Assembly: GCA_002337605.1 (NCBI GenBank)
Contig: DDGL01000003.1
Span: 63,063 to 127,062, forward strand
DNA: 64,000 nucleotides
Source of the DNA: Flavobacteriaceae bacterium UBA1903
Lineage (GTDB): Bacteria; Bacteroidota; Bacteroidia; Flavobacteriales; Flavobacteriaceae
Direction of reading: 5' to 3'
A model generated the notes under the pieces. That model was not told where the DNA came from, searched no databases, and worked only from the letters and a program-made list of their open reading frames with translations. Within the stretch, counting starts at the first letter, position 1, and each line of letters starts with the position of its first letter. Made by a program: the position numbers and the translations under genes. Below, in pieces: positions 43,031 through 51,617 of this stretch.

Positions 43031-44080
43031 TTACAAAAGTTCTTTTAGATGGGCGGTGTCCCAGTTTTGGTTTTTGTTATAACGAAGGGTTCCATCGATA
43101 ACCTGCAAAGGTGATACCACATTATTTGTAAATAAACTTCCTGTTCCAAGTCCTTGTGGTACTATACACTTTTTAGTCGCTGTGTACTGTGCTATAGCAT
43201 TTAATCCAATGTTGCTCTCTAGTGCCGAAGTGACCCACCAGCCAACTCCTTGCGATGTCGCCAATCTTATCCACTCATCACTACCCTGAAAACCCCCTAC
43301 CAGCGTAGGTTTTAGAATTATAAATTGTGGTTGTATAGTATCTAAGAGCTTTCTTTTTTCTTCTGGAGTACCTATACCTATGAGTTCTTCGTCTAACGCA
43401 ATAGGCAGAGGGGTTTCTTCGCAGAGTTGAGCCATTTCCTGCCATTGCCCTTTTCTAATGGGTTGCTCTATAGAATGTAATTGTAAATCTGAAAGGGTTT
43501 TTAATTTTTCCAAAGCCTCAGAGGACGTAAACGCTCCGTTCGCATCTACCCGAAGCTCAATTTCTGAAGGGGAGAATTCTTTGCGGATACTTTTCAGTAA
43601 AGAAATTTCAGTTTGAAAATCAATAGCACCAATTTTCATCTTAATACAACTGAAGCCAGCTTTAAGTTTTTCTGAAATTTGCTGCTTCATAAAAGTTTTA
43701 TCGCCCATCCATACTAAACCATTAATGGGTATTGCTGTTGTTCCTTGAAAAAATTCTGAGGGAAAAATCTGAAACGGGTCTTCAGCATAAAACGATTTAA
43801 AAGCGGTTTCTATTCCAATTTTTAAGGCGGGAAATTCGGTTAATGCATTCAGAAGCACTTCTTCTCCCAACTGAATATTATCGCAAACCCATTGAAGTTT
43901 TTCTTCAAAATCTGGTCTGTCATCAACGCTTAAACCACGAAACATGCCACATTCACCTATGCCCCATTTTTCATCTTTTTCAATTCTCAAAAACCATGTT
44001 TCTTTTGTTTGTAGGGTTCCGCGGGAAGTTCCCGCAGGTTTTTTGAACGTAAGGGTGTGCTTTTTAAAGGTTGCTTTCAT
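43031..44080 (-). CDS. menC: o-succinylbenzoate synthase MenC
   Basis: A 349-residue enolase-superfamily dehydratase that makes OSB from SHCHC in menaquinone synthesis. Catalytic lysine in CIKMKIGAIDF, metal ligands in LRVDANGAF, SIEQPI and ALDEELIG, and the second catalytic lysine in FIILKPTLVGG. Length fits the family. It is 61 nt from the CPBP gene and 93 nt from the hydrolase gene in a minus-strand men block. Confidence 0.94.
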   Translation of the reverse strand: MKATFKKHTLTFKKPAGTSRGTLQTKETWFLRIEKDEKWGIGECGMFRGLSVDDRPDFEEKLQWVCDNIQLGEEVLLNALTEFPALKIGIETAFKSFYAEDPFQIFPSEFFQGTTAIPINGLVWMGDKTFMKQQISEKLKAGFSCIKMKIGAIDFQTEISLLKSIRKEFSPSEIELRVDANGAFTSSEALEKLKTLSDLQLHSIEQPIRKGQWQEMAQLCEETPLPIALDEELIGIGTPEEKRKLLDTIQPQFIILKPTLVGGFQGSDEWIRLATSQGVGWWVTSALESNIGLNAIAQYTATKKCIVPQGLGTGSLFTNNVVSPLQVIDGTLRYNKNQNWDTAHLKELL

Positions 44081-44173
44081 GGAGTTTTAAATGTACAGCA
44101 AAAGAAATTACAATTCCACCCTCAAAGGTTCTCGTTAAAATACAGAACTAGCTCTAATGGGCACTAACGTTTC

Positions 44174-44854
44174 TTATAATTCTATGCTTTCGCCAATATT
44201 TAGTAACATTAAGTCTTTTTCGGCTGCGTAAAATTTCTTTTTGGCGTCGTCATGGTCAATTTCAATATACCCAAACGTATCGTAATGAACACCTAATACT
44301 TTATCACACTCTATAAAATCGCATGCGATAATGGCGTCATCCACACCCATGGTAAAATTATCGCCAATGGGAAGAATGGCAAGGTCCAGTTTTGTATGGA
44401 GAGGAATTAGTTTCATGTCCATAGTGAGTGCTGTGTCTCCAGCAATGTAAATGTTCTTATGTTCCCCTTCAATTACAAATCCGCCAGGTTGCCCGCCGTA
44501 ACTACCGTCTGGAAAAGAACTTGTGTGTATAGCATTTACATACTTTACCTTACCAAAATCGAAATCCCAGGATCCTCCGTGGTTCATTGGATGTACTTCA
44601 ATTCCTTTAGCTTCGTAGTGGTTGGCAATCTCATAATTGCTCACTATGGTAGCTCCTGTGTTTTTAGCAATGGCTTCAGCATCTAAGATATGATCCTGAT
44701 GTGCATGTGTAAGCAGAATATAATCTGCTTTTAAATCCATAATATCAACTTTGTCTTTTGAGAGTTCATTGCCGGTTATAAAGGGGTCTACAATTATATG
44801 TTTTCCTCCTATTTGAAGTGCGAGTGAATTTTGCCCGTAGAATGTAATTTTCAT
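44174..44854 (-). CDS. metal-dependent hydrolase, UPF0173 (MBL fold)
   Basis: A 226-residue cytosolic metallo-beta-lactamase-fold protein of the UPF0173/YtkL group. The metal motif HAHQDH in ILLTHAHQDHILDAEAIAKN is complete; further ligand candidates are in NHGGSWDF, YIAGDTALTMD and LGVHYDTFGYIEID. It lies between menC and menA on the same strand. Its natural substrate is unknown. The thioesterase step of menaquinone synthesis is one possibility that its position suggests; that is inference. Confidence 0.9.
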   Translation of the reverse strand: MKITFYGQNSLALQIGGKHIIVDPFITGNELSKDKVDIMDLKADYILLTHAHQDHILDAEAIAKNTGATIVSNYEIANHYEAKGIEVHPMNHGGSWDFDFGKVKYVNAIHTSSFPDGSYGGQPGGFVIEGEHKNIYIAGDTALTMDMKLIPLHTKLDLAILPIGDNFTMGVDDAIIACDFIECDKVLGVHYDTFGYIEIDHDDAKKKFYAAEKDLMLLNIGESIEL

Positions 44855-44916
44855 TGTATATAGTTTTCTTTAAAAATAGGATTCCTATTACTTTTTTCTG
44901 TTAAAGAAATTAAAAA

Positions 44917-45825
44917 TTACACTGCATACAGTTCCACCACAAAAAACAACACAGCAAATAAGAAGGTGCTCAATGCAACTTTCTTAAGTTCTGGATCTAA
45001 TAAGGGTGGCGACTGATTCCTGAATACCATCATCACATTAAGGAACAAAGGAATAAAAGCTGCCAAAGGCAGATAGTGTTGCCATGAAGTCCCTTTAAAA
45101 AAAGAGTATCCCAAAGCGCATACAAATGCAACAATAATAAGTATGGCATGGTACAATTTTACAGGTTTTTCTCCAAGAACAACTGCTAATGTATTTTTAT
45201 TCACTTTTGCGTCGGCTAGGCGATCCCTCATATTATTTAAATTCAAAACAGCTGCACTTAATAGGCCAATGGTAGTTGCGGGTAAGATTATTAATTCTGA
45301 AAGCTGTTGCGTAAACAGGAAATAACATCCCATAACGCCCACCAACCCAAAAAACAGAAAAACAAAAACATCGCCCATCGCCCGGTAGCCATAGGCTCTT
45401 TTACCTACGGTATAGGTGACTGCAGCAACAACAGCAGCAATTCCTAAATTAAAGAAAATGACAGAAAGTATAAAGTTCTTATTTCCAAAGGCTATAAAAA
45501 TGAGCAGGCTTGCCAGAAACAATGTAAGGATCGTGGTTACGATCATCCCGTATTTTAATTCTTTAGCAGTAAGCAGGCCACTTTGCATGGCTCGTGCAGG
45601 CCCAACTCTATCGGCATTATCGGTTCCTTTTACGCCATCGCCATAGTCATTGGCAAAATTTGATAAAACCTGAAAGCCTAGAGTTGTCAATAAAGCTAGT
45701 ACCAGTATTGGGACAGAAAAGGCTCCAGCTTTAGCGGCAGCTCCACCAGCTACCAATATTCCAGAAATGGAAAGTGGAAGTGTTCGCAAACGAGCTGCAG
45801 AAATCCAGGCGCGGACTTTAGTCAT
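44917..45825 (-). CDS. menA: 1,4-dihydroxy-2-naphthoate polyprenyltransferase MenA
   Basis: A 302-residue inner-membrane UbiA-family enzyme that attaches the isoprenoid tail to DHNA. The first Asp-rich motif is in NFANDYGDGVKGTDNADRVG, the second in NNMRDRLADAKVNKNTLAV. About nine hydrophobic segments. First gene of the minus-strand men block (menA, UPF0173, menC, CPBP, menE). menB, menD and menF are not in the window. Confidence 0.95.
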   Translation of the reverse strand: MTKVRAWISAARLRTLPLSISGILVAGGAAAKAGAFSVPILVLALLTTLGFQVLSNFANDYGDGVKGTDNADRVGPARAMQSGLLTAKELKYGMIVTTILTLFLASLLIFIAFGNKNFILSVIFFNLGIAAVVAAVTYTVGKRAYGYRAMGDVFVFLFFGLVGVMGCYFLFTQQLSELIILPATTIGLLSAAVLNLNNMRDRLADAKVNKNTLAVVLGEKPVKLYHAILIIVAFVCALGYSFFKGTSWQHYLPLAAFIPLFLNVMMVFRNQSPPLLDPELKKVALSTFLFAVLFFVVELYAV

Positions 45826-45867
45826 ACAAGGGTTGTTTTAACAGCCCAAAAGTACATTAAAAAAGAA

Positions 45868-45892
45868 AAAGCCACCTAAAAAAGATGGCTTT
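45868..45892 (-). terminator. terminator of the large T9SS-protein gene
   Basis: On the minus strand AAAGCCATC pairs with GGTGGCTTT (nine pairs, one G-U) around a T-rich loop and is followed by TTCTTTTTT. It separates the gene at 45918 from menA. Confidence 0.8.
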
Positions 45893-45917
45893 AAAGATTC
45901 CTAATTTTTGTAAATCT

Positions 45918-48900
45918 CTATTTAACAATGAGTCTTTTCGCTACTCCATCCTCATTGGAAACCACATAAATACCTGCTGTAAAACCTTGTACTGAAAGAC
46001 TTGCTGCATTATTATATTCTTGGATCACCCTCCCTGTAACATCGTAGATAGTATAATTTCCTGGTTTACTTACATAAACAGTTGCACTCGCAGGATTAGG
46101 ATACATACTGAAATTACCATTCCCGGCAACTTCAAAGTCCGCTACACCCAATAAAATATCATTATCAAGAGCATAGATACTTAGTGTTCCACTTACTTCA
46201 TTTGCAACAATAATAAGACCTGTTTCGGTTGGACTGTCCTCAAAAGGCACATATACAAGTCCTTCTGGTCCCAGATCACCAGCTTCATCTCCCCCGGCAA
46301 TAGCATCCCGGTTATTCAAATATTGCAAAAATACCGGATGTACTGGGTCTGAAATATTATACACCATCACCCCTCCTATTCTCTCTAATAAGATAAATGC
46401 ATACTGTTCTCCGTTAATTTCCTGAACCAATACACCCTCTGGCTCTGGTCCTTTATTGTCACTTCGGTTTTTAAAGCTGTTGTTGCTGTTACTTGCATTA
46501 AAAATAGAACCGTAAGTAGAATCGTTTGCGGTGATTACTTCAAAATCATTACCACTATCATATACCAGTACTCCTGTTGCTGCTTCAAAAATTGAAAAAG
46601 AACGGCCACCGAACACATGGATTTCATCAAAATCTCCGTCCCCATCTATATCTCCCGATGCATTTGTAGTGGCAATTTGAGAAAGATTGCTGTCCAATTC
46701 TAAAATATCAATGTTTGAAAATACTGATGGATCGAGGATGTAATCGCTATCATCAATTTTTCTCTCCTCTTCCAGACCACCATATTCTCTGGCATCACCT
46801 TCATTTGCAGTAACAATATAATCTGTTCCGTTTACTGAATAAAAACTAATAGCATCTGGCATGTACATCCCTTTAATGGGCCAGGTAGCGTCAAAAATAA
46901 AATCGGTTTCGTCACTTGCATCCAGTGAATTTCTAGCTAAGCTATGGTCTTTTAAACCGAAAGGAATAACTTCGGTAATTTCAGCATTTACAATATCAAT
47001 AATTGCATAGGCATTATTTTCCTGCAAGGTAACATACGCCATTTGGGAATCTGCCGAAACTGCTATATACTCAGGCTCTAAGTCTTCAGAAACGGAAGAT
47101 CCCGGACCAAAGATTCTAACTCCTGCCGCCATTAACGCAGCTTGTTGCGCATCGAAAGCATTAAAGTTTAAGGTAGTAACACTTGCTTGTGAAATTGAAG
47201 CCAATCCGCCGCTTACATCTATAATAGAAACACTTCCTTCCGGATCTACAGCATAATCGTCACTTGGTTGTCCTTCATTAGCTACCAATACCAGGTTTCC
47301 GTCCGGAGTAAAGGTTAGCATATCTGGTAAAGAACCTACTTCTACAATAACCTGGTTAGCTCCTGCAGCATCACTAAAAACTACAAATCCATTGTCGGTT
47401 GCAGGATCTGCGGCAACTGCGGCTACTACTATTCCATTCTTTACAGCAATACTCTGTACACCGGTAGTTCCCGCAGGTAATGGTACCGTTGCAAGACTTG
47501 TAATGTTTGACGGATCTGAAAAATCCAATACTTCTACTTTGTCTGCATTGGTTACAAATAATTGCTGTGACTCCGGATCATAGGTTACAATTTCGGCTGT
47601 ACCATCGGCATCTACTGTATAGCTTGTAAGGTAATTCATATCTAATTCAGAAGCATTTGCAGTGGGCACAACTGTGTCATCATCTAATATATAGACTGAA
47701 AACAAGTTATTTTCACCAATTACCAAGGAAGATGCATTTTCTAACTGAAGCACAAAGAATTTATCTGCTTCATCTTCAGTATTATTTGTAACAGCAATTG
47801 TAATTTCTTGGGAGGTTGCACTTCCTGCTGAAAAAGTTACTGGTACAGTAGTAGCAAAGGTAAAATCTGTGCCTGCAACAGCTGTCCCTCCAGAGGCTAG
47901 TGCTACATTTACGGTGCCGTCTGTATCTGGTATACCAGATAGTGATACGGTAATTGTTACTTCACTACCATCTTCAGAAACTGAAGTGAACGCCCCATCA
48001 AAAGCTACTTCAATATTTTCATTCGGAATTACATTTCCTGGAGAACCAATATTCGGAACATCACTAGCATCTCCTCCTAAATCTATAGTTGCTACGGCTC
48101 CGCTAGCATTGCCAACAAAGCTAAAAGCTCCTAATTCAATATCATACGATTCTCCATCGTTAGCTGCTGTATCTGGATAGGAGCCTATAGAAACAGGCAT
48201 TGTAGTAGTAGGATCTCCCATCCACAACGTAACACTATCACCACCAGCGCCAAGGCCAGAGCCGTCTGTAAAACCTACTTCGATTGCGCTCAGGTCTACT
48301 ACATCGCTCCAGACATTGGTAAAGGTTGTCACTTCGCCTCCTGTATTATCGGTTACCAGGACAATTACGTATTCTCCAGGCTGAATGTCTGTAATTCCTT
48401 CAATAAGGTCTGCTGTGCTCCCATCTGCGGAATCATCGTCATAAAATAGGTCTGGGTCTACTCCAGATACCCAGGCTACCTGGCCATTATTTTTAATCTC
48501 GAACCAGTCTGCGGTTAAGTCTGTTCCTGCTTGTCCTGAAAAAATTTCAGTAATACTAAGTTCTGCCAATAACGGTACATTTCCTGGAGAAGCAACATTT
48601 GGCACGTCGCCTGCTGCACCCCCTTGTGCAATTGTTTCAACTGCATTGTTTGTATTGCCAACAGTACTAAACTCCAATAAGCTCGTATCGTAACTCTGCC
48701 CATCGTTTGCTGCTGTATCCGGATATGATTCGGTATCTACAGGTGCCGTAGTTGTAGGATCTCCTGCCCAGAGATTTACAGCATCGCCCCCGGCACCAAG
48801 TCCTGCGCCATCGGAAAAACCTATTTGAATACCTGCTAAATTTACAACAGGGCTCCAAACATCAGTAAATTGGGTTAGTTCTCCCCCTGTATTATCGGTT

Positions 48901-49211
48901 ACCAAAACAATAACGTATTCCCCAACCTGAATATCTGTAATTCCCTGTATGAGGTCTGCTGTCGTTCCGTCTGCTGATTCATCATCATAAAATAAATCCG
49001 GATCTATGCCGGATACCCACGGAGCTGTTCCGTCGTTCTTAATCTCGAACCAGTCTGCTGTTAAGTCGTCGCCTTCTTGTCCTGAGAAAATTTCAGTAAT
49101 CTGAAGATCATACGTAGTGCCTTCTCCAGAAGTTGTAGGTTGTAAAATGTTCTGGGAAATTCCTGTCAATCCTAGTAAAAGAAACAAGAGTGTGGTAGTT
49201 TTTTTTATCAT
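45918..49211 (-). CDS. choice-of-anchor I family protein with duplicated lamin-tail domain, Calx-beta domain and T9SS sorting signal
   Basis: A 1097-residue secreted protein. Signal peptide (1-20), two near-identical lamin-tail-like repeats (37-212 and 218-394; each ITEIFSG..LTADWFEIKN, DPDLFYDD, GEYVIVLVTDNTGG, SYPDTAANDG), a Calx-beta domain (about 400-510) and a long beta-propeller-like choice-of-anchor I domain (about 515-1015; MLTFTPDGNLVLVANEGQP, DGDGDFDEIHVFGGRSFS). The end (1025-1097; FSMYPNPASATVYV to KRLIVK) is a type A T9SS sorting domain, so it is exported across the outer membrane and attached to or released from the surface. Confidence 0.92.
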   Translation of the reverse strand: MIKKTTTLLFLLLGLTGISQNILQPTTSGEGTTYDLQITEIFSGQEGDDLTADWFEIKNDGTAPWVSGIDPDLFYDDESADGTTADLIQGITDIQVGEYVIVLVTDNTGGELTQFTDVWSPVVNLAGIQIGFSDGAGLGAGGDAVNLWAGDPTTTAPVDTESYPDTAANDGQSYDTSLLEFSTVGNTNNAVETIAQGGAAGDVPNVASPGNVPLLAELSITEIFSGQAGTDLTADWFEIKNNGQVAWVSGVDPDLFYDDDSADGSTADLIEGITDIQPGEYVIVLVTDNTGGEVTTFTNVWSDVVDLSAIEVGFTDGSGLGAGGDSVTLWMGDPTTTMPVSIGSYPDTAANDGESYDIELGAFSFVGNASGAVATIDLGGDASDVPNIGSPGNVIPNENIEVAFDGAFTSVSEDGSEVTITVSLSGIPDTDGTVNVALASGGTAVAGTDFTFATTVPVTFSAGSATSQEITIAVTNNTEDEADKFFVLQLENASSLVIGENNLFSVYILDDDTVVPTANASELDMNYLTSYTVDADGTAEIVTYDPESQQLFVTNADKVEVLDFSDPSNITSLATVPLPAGTTGVQSIAVKNGIVVAAVAADPATDNGFVVFSDAAGANQVIVEVGSLPDMLTFTPDGNLVLVANEGQPSDDYAVDPEGSVSIIDVSGGLASISQASVTTLNFNAFDAQQAALMAAGVRIFGPGSSVSEDLEPEYIAVSADSQMAYVTLQENNAYAIIDIVNAEITEVIPFGLKDHSLARNSLDASDETDFIFDATWPIKGMYMPDAISFYSVNGTDYIVTANEGDAREYGGLEEERKIDDSDYILDPSVFSNIDILELDSNLSQIATTNASGDIDGDGDFDEIHVFGGRSFSIFEAATGVLVYDSGNDFEVITANDSTYGSIFNASNSNNSFKNRSDNKGPEPEGVLVQEINGEQYAFILLERIGGVMVYNISDPVHPVFLQYLNNRDAIAGGDEAGDLGPEGLVYVPFEDSPTETGLIIVANEVSGTLSIYALDNDILLGVADFEVAGNGNFSMYPNPASATVYVSKPGNYTIYDVTGRVIQEYNNAASLSVQGFTAGIYVVSNEDGVAKRLIVK

Positions 49212-49359
49212 CTTAGTAGTAGTTTTTAATTTTTTGCTAAACTACAATGGTAATGTACCCTCTATCTTACTTAAATATTAAGATAACTTCAACTTAATCG
49301 CACTCAATATGTTATAGCTTATTCTAAATTTAATTCTATGTAAACTTTACTATTTCAAA

Positions 49360-49388
49360 TTGTAAACTCAATAATTTTTATACTTTTA
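49360..49388 (+). promoter_or_regulatory. promoter of the DoxX gene
   Basis: TTG at 49360-49362, 18 nt, TACTTTTA at 49381-49388 (one base off TAnnTTTG). The start codon is at 49409. Confidence 0.45.
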
Positions 49389-49408
49389 ACCAACCCAAAA
49401 AACAAATC

Positions 49409-49783
49409 ATGAAACGAAATTACGACCTTGGCCTACTTGTTTTACGAATAGGAATTTCAGTCCTTATGCTAACGCACGGAATCCCGAAATTTTTAGCTTT
49501 TATTGGTGGCGATCTCTCTGTAGTAGGAGACCCCATTGGTATTGGAGCGCTGCTCTCCACCGTATTAGTTCTTATAGGAGAGCTCATTGCTCCAGTCCTT
49601 GTTATTATAGGTATTAAAACCAGGTTTGCAGCAGTAGCAAGTGCTATCACTATGGCTGTCGCTGCATTTATGGTTCATGGAGCAGACCCGCTGGCTAAAA
49701 AAGAATTAGCACTGCTTTATTTAATAGGCTTTGTAGCTGTTGCATTTATGGGAGCTGGAAGTATTTCAGTAGATAAAAAGTAG
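49409..49783 (+). CDS. DoxX family membrane protein
   Basis: A 124-residue inner-membrane protein with four hydrophobic helices (GLLVLRIGISVLMLTHGIPK, LIGELIAPVLVIIG, FAAVASAITMAVAAFMVH, LLYLIGFVAVAFMGAG). The HG in the first helix and the second-helix IGELI are typical of DoxX. Family members take part in thiol or redox stress protection or quinol reactions, but the role here is not known. Single gene. Confidence 0.9.
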   Translation: MKRNYDLGLLVLRIGISVLMLTHGIPKFLAFIGGDLSVVGDPIGIGALLSTVLVLIGELIAPVLVIIGIKTRFAAVASAITMAVAAFMVHGADPLAKKELALLYLIGFVAVAFMGAGSISVDKK

Positions 49784-49917
49784 TAGCTGTTTAATGCTTT
49801 AAGTTTTTAACAACGTCTTTGTTCTAACATTACTCTTCAGCTAAAAAACCTTTGTTCTTCTTGGCATTTTGTACCCTAAGGATACCATTTCCTCTACGAT
49901 AACGGAACATAAAAACC

Positions 49918-50005
49918 AGACGGTCACAGTTAAACAGATGCAAGTTTAAAGAGGTTTATACTTGTAGGCTTTAACGGGTGTGACGGGTTCGATTCCCAGC
50001 CGTCT
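49918..50005 (+). other. tRNA-like 3' end and paired flanks of unclear nature
   Basis: GGGTTCGATTCCC (49985-49997) has the T-loop consensus. AGACGGT (49918-49924) can pair with GCCGTCT (49999-50005) like an acceptor stem. Between them is a hairpin CAAGT..ACTTG. But no D-arm or anticodon arm can be folded and the T-stem has only three good pairs, so it is not a normal tRNA. It might be a decayed tRNA or an attachment-site remnant. The rest of the 49784-50018 gap shows no gene. Confidence 0.25.
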
Positions 50006-50018
50006 TCTTAGCTTTGTA

Positions 50019-51026
50019 TTACTTAAAAATTGAAGTGAGTAATTCTTTGTACAAGTCGGCAGGGGTCATATTTGCAGCTCCTACCCCTTTGCCTTTAATA
50101 TCTATTTCCCGTATACTTGCTATAATTCCACTTACTTCTTTCATCGAATAATTTCGAGCTGCTGTTTGGTAGTCTTTAATAAAATAAGGGTTTACACCCA
50201 GCATTTTCGGGGCTTCGGCTTTATTGGTAATGGCATGGTATTTCAGCAGTTTTGAAAAGAAACTATACAATAACGCCACCGTCATTACCAGCGGATGATT
50301 TTTGGGATTTTGTGCAAAGTACTGAACAATGGCGAACGCTTTTTTTATATTCTTTTCACCAATAGCATTTTGTAATTCAAAATTATTAAAATCCTTACTT
50401 ATTCCAATATTCTGCTCTACCAGCTGTGGGGTAATTTGTTGTTCTGGTTTAATAATAAGTTGCAGTTTTTCCAGCTCATTATTTATTTTACTTAAATCGT
50501 TTCCTAAAAACTCGGTAAGCATCTGGGCAGCTTTTGGAGTGATGGAATATCCCTTTCCACTCAGTACCTGAATGATCCATCCAGGAACTTTATCATCATA
50601 CATTTTCTTGCTTTCAAAGACTACAGCGGTGCTTTTTTTCAGCGCTTTTGAGAGCTTTTTACGCGCATCCAACTTTTTATATTTATAACAAAATACCAAA
50701 ACAGTAGTTGGTTGTGGATTTTCAGCATACGGAACTAAATTTTCAATAGTACGAGATAAATCCTGCGCCTCTTTTACAATCACCACTTGTTTTTCGGCCA
50801 TCATAGGATAGCGTTTGGCATTGCTTACCACTTCGTCTATGGTTACATCTCTTCCGTAGAGAACCATCTGGTTAAAGCCTTTTTCTTCCTCTGTGAGAAC
50901 GGTTTGTTCAATATAGTTGGAAATACCATCAATATAGTAGGCCTCTTCCCCCATAAGAAAATAGATAGGAGCTAAAGTTCCTTTTTTTATATCGGTAATA
51001 ATGGCTTTGGCTTTGTCTAGAGGCAT
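50019..51026 (-). CDS. holA: DNA polymerase III subunit delta
   Basis: A 335-residue clamp-loader subunit that opens the sliding clamp. The N-terminal Walker-like region (APIYFLMGEEAYYIDGISNYI), the middle IVIVKEAQDLSR-type strand and the C-terminal collar helix region (LQNAIGEKNIKKAFAIVQYF, AKNHPLVMTVALLYSFF-like) match HolA. It is divergent from the nuclease-like gene at 51120. Confidence 0.9.
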   Translation of the reverse strand: MPLDKAKAIITDIKKGTLAPIYFLMGEEAYYIDGISNYIEQTVLTEEEKGFNQMVLYGRDVTIDEVVSNAKRYPMMAEKQVVIVKEAQDLSRTIENLVPYAENPQPTTVLVFCYKYKKLDARKKLSKALKKSTAVVFESKKMYDDKVPGWIIQVLSGKGYSITPKAAQMLTEFLGNDLSKINNELEKLQLIIKPEQQITPQLVEQNIGISKDFNNFELQNAIGEKNIKKAFAIVQYFAQNPKNHPLVMTVALLYSFFSKLLKYHAITNKAEAPKMLGVNPYFIKDYQTAARNYSMKEVSGIIASIREIDIKGKGVGAANMTPADLYKELLTSIFK

Positions 51027-51119
51027 TGAGAGTGGAGGTTGATGATTTTGAGAATTAAATTGTTTTGTAATTTAGATGAAAACTAAAATTATAAAACAGC
51101 AAAAATAGTACCTTGCGCT

Positions 51120-51566
51120 ATGCTGCAATTAGAGTTCCCTAACTATTCGTTCCGCTTCAAAAGTAAGGAAAACAAACGTCTGATTTTTGATGAAATCCGA
51201 AAAAAATTTGTCATCCTCACTCCTGAAGAATGGGTGCGTCAGCATGTGGTTCAGTATTTAATTACAGAAAAAAAATACGCTCAATCCCATATAAACGTTG
51301 AAAAACAACTACTCCTTAACGGCACTAAAAAAAGGTATGACGTAGTAGTTTTTAACACAAATGGAACCATTCATCTAATTGTGGAGTGTAAGGCGCCTTC
51401 CGTAAAAATAACGCAAGATACCTTCGATCAGATCGCACGGTATAATTTAGTGACAGATGCCACCTACTTAATGGTTACCAACGGATTGCAACATTATTAC
51501 TGCCAGCTGGATTACGTGAACGAACGGTATCAGTTTTTAAAAGAACTACCAGAATTTAAAACATAA
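51120..51566 (+). CDS. type I restriction enzyme R N-terminal-like (HSDR_N_2) nuclease-domain protein
   Basis: A 148-residue stand-alone domain of the PD-(D/E)xK fold: KRYDVVVFN with the aspartate and IHLIVECKAP with the E-x-K, then a QIARYNLVTDATYLMVTNG core. Full-length restriction enzymes carry this at the N-terminus, but no helicase, methylase or specificity gene is present. It sits divergent to holA, an arrangement I know from many Flavobacteriaceae, so it is likely a conserved housekeeping gene of unknown function rather than a restriction remnant. Confidence 0.88.
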   Translation: MLQLEFPNYSFRFKSKENKRLIFDEIRKKFVILTPEEWVRQHVVQYLITEKKYAQSHINVEKQLLLNGTKKRYDVVVFNTNGTIHLIVECKAPSVKITQDTFDQIARYNLVTDATYLMVTNGLQHYYCQLDYVNERYQFLKELPEFKT

Positions 51567-51595
51567 AAAACGCTCTCAAGTTTGAGAGCGTTTTT
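51566..51595. terminator. bidirectional terminator
   Basis: AAAAACGCTCTCAA (51566-51579) pairs with TTGAGAGCGTTTTT (51582-51595). It serves the plus-strand gene ending at 51566 and the minus-strand DUF2911 gene ending at 51618. Confidence 0.9.
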
Positions 51596-51617
51596 ATAAT
51601 GTGTCAGAAAGAGCAAC

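Noticed and set aside
49918..50005. A functional tRNA or the 3' end of tmRNA
   Set aside because: No D-arm or anticodon arm, weak T-stem, and no tmRNA tag frame upstream. Kept only as a low-confidence tRNA-like trace.
51120..51566. Remnant of a type I restriction system or defence island
   Set aside because: No neighbouring restriction or defence genes, intact single domain, and a housekeeping neighbour (holA).
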